DNA from: Thermoanaerobaculia bacterium
GTDB lineage: Bacteria > Acidobacteriota > Thermoanaerobaculia > Multivoradales > UBA5704
Length of the DNA stretch: 9,695 nt
Reading direction: 5' to 3'
Assembly: GCA_025937035.1 (NCBI GenBank)
Contig: JAICSG010000091.1
Coordinates: forward strand, 1 to 9,695
Below are positions 7,251-9,695 of this stretch, one piece after another. Under the pieces are notes generated by a model that saw nothing but the letters and a program-made list of their open reading frames with translations, was not told the origin of the DNA and made no database searches. Both the position numbers and the translations under genes were made by a program. The first letter of the stretch is position 1; the number at the start of each line of letters is the position of its first letter.

Positions 7251-7316
7251 CTCAGCTGGGAGAGCACCACGTTCGCAACGTGGGGGTCGAGGGTTCGAAT
7301 CCCTTCTGCTCCACCA
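7241..7316 (+). tRNA. tRNA-Ala (anticodon CGC)
   Basis: A complete 76-nt cloverleaf is seen. The acceptor stem GGGGCAG/CTGCTCC contains the G3:U70 pair that specifies alanine. The D-arm is GCTC...GAGC, the anticodon stem CCACG/CGTGG carries loop TTCGCAA with anticodon CGC, and the variable loop has 5 nt. The T-arm is GAGGG-TTCGAAT-CCCTT with one G:U pair, the discriminator is A and CCA is encoded (7314-7316). It reads the alanine codon GCG, as expected in a high-GC genome. Its 5' nucleotides overlap the end of the yihY-like gene (stop TAG at 7248-7250). Confidence 0.97.
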
Positions 7317-7472
7317 ATTTCCCCTCTCTATTGCTGCTCGTCTGTAGATCGGCTGTCAGTCAGCCTAGAGCGCCTAGAAGGGCGCTCTGATGAGCCTGGG
7401 GCGTGAGCCTTGGCCCCCTGATTTCCCCACTCGGCCCTCCCCAGCGCTGCGCGAGGCGCGTTAATCGTCCCA
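7317..7472 (+). other. Intergenic stretch between tRNA-Ala and the secretory module promoter
   Basis: No gene is seen here. The stretch holds three consecutive hairpins (7351-7365, 7367-7388, 7398-7417) and a perfect 8-bp palindrome CAGCGCTG at 7442-7449. No copy of the tRNA 3' end is present that would mark an attachment site inside the window. Confidence 0.5.
7351..7417 (+). terminator. Three tandem hairpins after tRNA-Ala, possible terminator or processing signal
   Basis: Hairpin 1 is GGCTG-TCAGT-CAGCC (7351-7365). Hairpin 2 is AGAGCGCC-TAGAAG-GGCGCTCT (7367-7388), a perfect 8-bp stem. Hairpin 3 is GGGGC/GCCCC with a 10-nt loop (7398-7417). None is followed by a clear T-tract (only ATTT at 7421-7424), so classical intrinsic termination is not certain. 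They may stop or protect the tRNA transcript. Confidence 0.4.
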
Positions 7473-7488
7473 GGATGTATTGACATCC
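7473..7488. promoter_or_regulatory. Inverted repeat over the -35 box, candidate operator
   Basis: GGATGT-ATTG-ACATCC is a perfect 6-bp inverted repeat with a 4-nt centre. Its centre and right arm contain the whole TTGACA -35 box (7480-7485). A dimeric regulator bound here would block RNA polymerase. The site is seen once; regulator unknown. Confidence 0.35.
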
Positions 7489-7508
7489 GAATTACCGCAT
7501 GCTATAAA
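7480..7508 (+). promoter_or_regulatory. Near-consensus sigma70-type promoter of the secretory module
   Basis: TTGACA (7480-7485) and TATAAA (7503-7508) are 17 nt apart, and TGC directly ahead of TATAAA makes an extended -10. Transcription should start near 7515, leaving a leader of about 140 nt before the first secreted protein. It is the strongest promoter match I see in the window. Confidence 0.8.
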
Positions 7509-7541
7509 CTAAAGCAAGCGTTACTCGCCGGGAGGTGCTTC

Positions 7542-7658
7542 GTGAATGAGCGCATCGCCAGTGATCCTCTCTTCGCCGCGAAACCGATCCGCAGACATTC
7601 CGCATTCCGTCGTGGCATTGCGCCACGTTCGGTTTCCATCGGAGGAAAGCTCCAATGA
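7542..7658 (+). CDS. Possible 38-residue leader peptide ORF upstream of the secreted proteins
   Basis: This short frame starts at GTG 7542 with GGGAGG (7530-7535) 6 nt ahead. It stays open for 38 codons and ends at TGA 7656-7658, which overlaps the ATG of the next gene (ATGA). The peptide begins with VNERIASDPLFAAKPIRR, is basic (several Arg and Lys) and has no signal peptide or membrane segment. The placement between a strong promoter and a coupled downstream gene fits a leader ORF. Against it, the last 17 codons are repeated ahead of the second secreted gene with only two base changes, both altering the amino acid, and no start codon there. The conserved thing may therefore be RNA structure. 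An overlapping ATG frame from 7546 runs into the next gene out of frame and is less likely. Confidence 0.35.
   Translation: MNERIASDPLFAAKPIRRHSAFRRGIAPRSVSIGGKLQ
7611..7627 (+). promoter_or_regulatory. Leader hairpin, copy 1
   Basis: CGTGGC-ATTGC-GCCACG is a perfect 6-bp stem with a 5-nt loop, about 17 nt ahead of the GGAGG of the first secreted protein gene. The same hairpin is unchanged in copy 2. It may affect mRNA stability or translation. Confidence 0.4.
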
Positions 7659-8095
7659 AACGGTGGTTGTTGCACAGTCTCTTCGTCCTCGTCTGCTTGG
7701 TAATACTTACCGTTCCAGCCCATGCCGCAACGGCAGGTTTCGCGGGCTCCTGCCTGGCTGACTCGACCAATACTCACCTCAACTGCGTCTTCAATGCTTC
7801 GCGGTCGGATAGCAATGGTAACCCTCCCTCCAGTTGCGCCAGTGGCTCTCCACTCTATACCTGGGAGTGGGGTGACGACCCAAACGGCCCAAACACTTAT
7901 ACCACTTCGAGCTTTTTCGTATCCCATTCATACGCCTTGCCCGTCGTTTCAGGTACCCAGGGGGCCCCATATGGATATTTCGTGAGCCTCACGGTCTCCT
8001 GCCCTGAGGGCTCCGCGGGACCCTTGACAAGGTACATCTGCATCTACGGCTTCGGGGTGGCAGGCTGCATCCATACGGATGGCAATTATTGGTGA
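7655..8095 (+). CDS. Secreted Cys-rich PKD-like protein, copy 1
   Basis: This is a 146-residue exported protein. The signal peptide covers 1-24 (MKRW start, hydrophobic core LFVLVCLVILTV, cleavage after AHA). The mature part has a single PKD-like beta-sandwich pattern: NCVFNASRSDS, then YTWEWGDDP (68-76), then SHSY (90-93) and GYFVSLTVSC. It ends in a distinctive RYICIYGFGVAGCIHTDGNYW segment (127-146 and neighbours). Six mature cysteines (33, 44, 61, 116, 129, 138) could form three disulfides outside the cytoplasm. PKD domains usually serve adhesion or glycan binding on surface proteins; a stand-alone copy this small with conserved cysteines is unusual. The start ATG has GGAGG 8 nt ahead and overlaps the leader ORF stop. 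Codon use is less GC-biased than in neighbouring genes, hinting at transfer. I do not recognise a named family. Confidence 0.85.
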   Translation: MKRWLLHSLFVLVCLVILTVPAHAATAGFAGSCLADSTNTHLNCVFNASRSDSNGNPPSSCASGSPLYTWEWGDDPNGPNTYTTSSFFVSHSYALPVVSGTQGAPYGYFVSLTVSCPEGSAGPLTRYICIYGFGVAGCIHTDGNYW

Positions 8096-8128
8096 GCAAA
8101 CCGGTCCGCAGACACTGCGCAGCTCCGT

Positions 8129-8145
8129 CGTGGCATTGCGCCACG
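8129..8145 (+). promoter_or_regulatory. Leader hairpin, copy 2
   Basis: CGTGGC-ATTGC-GCCACG is identical to the hairpin before the first gene, at the same distance from its GGAGG. Here it sits between two coding regions of one transcript. Confidence 0.4.
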
Positions 8146-8172
8146 TTCGGTTTCCACCGGAGGAGAGCTCCA

Positions 8173-8604
8173 ATGAAACAGTGGCCTTTGTACAGCCTCT
8201 TCGTCCTCGTCTGCTTGGTGGTGCTTACCGCTCCAGCCTATGCGGCAACAGCAGGATTCGCAGGTTCCTGCCTACCTGACTCGACCAATACGCACCTGAA
8301 CTGCGTCTTCAATGCCGCGCGGTCAGATAGCAATGGTAACCCTCCCTCGAGTTGTCCCAATAATGGTGCTCCACAGTACACCTGGGACTGGGGCGATAAC
8401 ACAAACCCCTACAACACCTCCAGCTCTTTCGTGTCCCATTCATACCCCTTGCCCATCACCTCAGGCCAGGGGGCGCCGTATGGGTATTTCGTGGGCCTCG
8501 CGGTCTTCTGCCCTGATGGCTCCTCCGCATCAGTGACAAGGTACATCTGCTACACCGGTTTCGGGGTGGCAGGCTGCATCCACACGGATGGCGCTTATTG
8601 GTGA
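8173..8604 (+). CDS. Secreted Cys-rich PKD-like protein, copy 2
   Basis: This 143-residue paralogue of the preceding gene is identical at 52 of the first 60 residues. It keeps the signal peptide (cleavage after AYA at about 24), YTWDWGD (69-75), SHSY and the end segment RYICYTGFGVAGCIHTDG plus AYW. All six mature cysteines are kept (33, 44, 61, 113, 126, 135), while the loop after Cys61 and the stretch around 75-115 differ most. That pattern suggests the disulfide core is under selection while an exposed face changes. The start ATG has GGAGG 8 nt ahead; a longer reading from 8089 would include leader RNA and is rejected. It probably shares the transcript of copy 1, 77 nt downstream. Function is unknown; surface adhesion or a secreted structural role is possible. 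Confidence 0.85.
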   Translation: MKQWPLYSLFVLVCLVVLTAPAYAATAGFAGSCLPDSTNTHLNCVFNAARSDSNGNPPSSCPNNGAPQYTWDWGDNTNPYNTSSSFVSHSYPLPITSGQGAPYGYFVGLAVFCPDGSSASVTRYICYTGFGVAGCIHTDGAYW

Positions 8605-8643
8605 GCTTCGCTTGCAGGCGGGCGTGATCGATCAAGGAGCCAG

Positions 8644-9695
8644 ATGATGTCGAGACGAGAGGCCTCCACCCTGCGTTATGGGCAGGGGCTCGCTTTACTC
8701 GTAAACCTTTTCATTCTGTTTTTCTTGGGGGCCGCCATCCCCGCCATGGCGGTCCCCATTTCGATCACCGGTCAACTGGCCGGAGGAGAGGGACATGGAG
8801 TCTCCGGGGTCAAGGTCGAGCTCATGCCTCTGGCGGGCTCTTCCGACTCCGCGCAACCGCTCGCGACGGCTACGAGCGACGCTTCCGGCCGTTTCCGGCT
8901 GGAGGCCCCCGAGCCCGGCATGTGGAAGGTGATCGCGCATGCCGAGGGGTACGTGCCCCTGGAAACGGAGCTCGCGCCGCTGGTCGAGCCCACGGATCTG
9001 CCTCCCACGAAGCTGAAGGCTGCTTCTCAGGCCGAGATCCGGGTGGTGAGAGAGGACGGAAGCCCCCTGCCGGGAGCCCGGGTCCGGGCCGAGCCGAAGG
9101 CTCAGCCCGGGACTAGGTCCGGTTGGCGTCCAGCTGCCCGTTCGGCGGTGACGGACGCGAAGGGCATCGCCCGGCTGCCGCGGGACAGTGGTGAGATGCT
9201 GACCCTCCACGCGATGGCTGGCGGTCATCTGGAGGTGAGCCAGCCCTGGACGACCTCCGCCGCGGTCCGGCTGCGGTTGGAGCCTTGCCGGGAGCGGACG
9301 ATCGCGCTTCGGGACCCGCGCGGAAATCCGTTGCATGGCATCGACGTGCAAACCCAGGAGGGTGGCTGGAAGGCCGCCAGCGATGAACGCGGCCAGGCGT
9401 CGATCTGCGCTCCCACCGGCCGCGATCTGAGCCTGACTTTCGAATCCAAGGGCATCCCCTTCGGCAAGGGGACGCTCCGGCCGGCGCGGAAAGAGGATGC
9501 ATCCCCGGCCGTCTTCCCATTGGCGGCTCCGCCCACCGCCTCCGGCAAGGTCGTGGATGCCGCAACGCGCCGGCCGCTGGCGGGGGCCCTCGTCTGGCCG
9601 GAGGGGCACCCGGCGGCGTTCGTCCGCGCGGCCGCCGACGGGAGTTGGACAGCTGGGGTCTCAGCCGAGACGGATGGCCGGGTGCGCGCCGCGGC
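8644..9695 (+). CDS. Secreted protein with carboxypeptidase-regulatory-like (Ig-fold) repeats, partial at 3' end
   Basis: The frame is open from ATG 8644 to the window end (350 residues, no stop), so the gene continues outside. A long signal peptide (residues 1-36) has a basic start, core LALLVNLFILFFLGAAI and cleavage after AMA. At least four similar beta-sandwich repeats follow, of the carboxypeptidase-D regulatory type: ISITGQL...GVSGVKVEL...SDASGRFRL; IRVVREDGSPLPGARV...TDAKGIARL; IALRDPRGNPLHGIDV...SDERGQASI; and GKVVDAATRRPLAGALVWPE...AADGSW. The pattern 'G.V.d..g.pl.Ga.V' then 'tD..G.f.l' is diagnostic. AGGAG lies 4 nt before the first ATG and 7 nt before a second ATG at 8647, which may be the true start. 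It lies 39 nt after the second PKD-like gene, probably in the same transcript. A surface scaffold or part of a larger secreted enzyme is likely. Confidence 0.85.
   Translation, partial: MMSRREASTLRYGQGLALLVNLFILFFLGAAIPAMAVPISITGQLAGGEGHGVSGVKVELMPLAGSSDSAQPLATATSDASGRFRLEAPEPGMWKVIAHAEGYVPLETELAPLVEPTDLPPTKLKAASQAEIRVVREDGSPLPGARVRAEPKAQPGTRSGWRPAARSAVTDAKGIARLPRDSGEMLTLHAMAGGHLEVSQPWTTSAAVRLRLEPCRERTIALRDPRGNPLHGIDVQTQEGGWKAASDERGQASICAPTGRDLSLTFESKGIPFGKGTLRPARKEDASPAVFPLAAPPTASGKVVDAATRRPLAGALVWPEGHPAAFVRAAADGSWTAGVSAETDGRVRAA

Larger units (their letters stand above)
7581..8097 (+). repeat. Tandem duplication, copy 1 (leader plus secreted protein gene)
   Basis: This unit of about 517 bp starts at AAACCGATCCGCAGACA and ends just after the stop of the first secreted protein gene. 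It is followed directly by copy 2. Similarity covers the leader, including a 31-nt identical stretch CGTCGTGG...TTTCCA, the ribosome-binding site and the whole coding region. Confidence 0.85.
8098..8606 (+). repeat. Tandem duplication, copy 2 (leader plus secreted protein gene)
   Basis: This unit follows copy 1 without a gap, starting at AAACCGGTCCGCAGACA. It ends two bases after the stop of the second gene, where similarity to the copy 1 junction is lost (GAGCAAACC versus GAGCTTCGC). The leader differs from copy 1 by one base in length, and the coding part is three codons shorter. No separate promoter like the one before copy 1 is present. Confidence 0.85.

Noticed and set aside
7295..7316. 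Integration attachment site at the tRNA 3' end
   Set aside because: No second copy of the tRNA 3' end and no integrase gene are visible in the window, so it is only mentioned as a test.
7581..8606. CRISPR-like repeat
   Set aside because: There are only two long units of about 0.5 kb that encode proteins; no short repeats with spacers are present.
8695..9609. A 304-codon minus-strand frame
   Set aside because: It is antisense to a frame that carries a signal peptide and clear repeat domains, and is itself low complexity.

Overview
The window is a very GC-rich bacterial chromosome segment. It is dense with genes, uses GTG starts and Shine-Dalgarno sites, and has long shadow reading frames on the opposite strands. 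A Ser/Thr kinase with PEGA-like domains, a DUF2007 protein and a YihY-family protein with a C-terminal winged-helix-like extension fit Acidobacteriota or a similar delta-type lineage. That placement is inference; no marker gene here fixes the taxon.

Region 1 (1-4382, minus strand) looks like one six-gene operon. It is read in the order DUF883/YqjD-like membrane-anchored helical protein, small one-TM protein, calcineurin-like metallophosphoesterase, DUF2007 protein, transmembrane Ser/Thr kinase with two PEGA-like domains, and an M16 zinc peptidase cut by the window start. Gaps are 6-28 nt, and the last two genes overlap by 8 nt. The set suggests an envelope stress or signalling operon: membrane-associated small proteins, a surface-sensing kinase and a peptidase. 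The phosphoesterase has no usual start codon ahead of its first metal-binding motif and probably starts at CTG.

Region 2 (4383-7316, plus strand) begins with a divergent promoter region. It continues with a beta-CASP/MBL-fold RNA-processing nuclease, possibly translated from a leaderless mRNA, and a YihY-family membrane protein that overlaps it by 7 nt. tRNA-Ala(CGC) follows. The yihY-like stop codon lies inside the tRNA gene, and a good sigma70-type promoter for the tRNA lies inside the yihY-like coding sequence.

Region 3 (7317-9695, plus strand) looks like an accessory secretory module next to the tRNA. It is visibly less GC-rich through about 8640. It holds three back-to-back hairpins and a near-consensus promoter (TTGACA, 17 nt, TATAAA) whose -35 box is overlapped by an inverted repeat. 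A possible 38-codon leader ORF follows, ending in ATGA at the next gene. Two tandemly duplicated small secreted Cys-rich PKD-like proteins come next, then a secreted protein with carboxypeptidase-regulatory-like repeats that runs off the window. The duplication includes the leader RNA hairpin and ribosome-binding site. I do not recognise the small secreted proteins as a named family; this module is the most novel part of the window.
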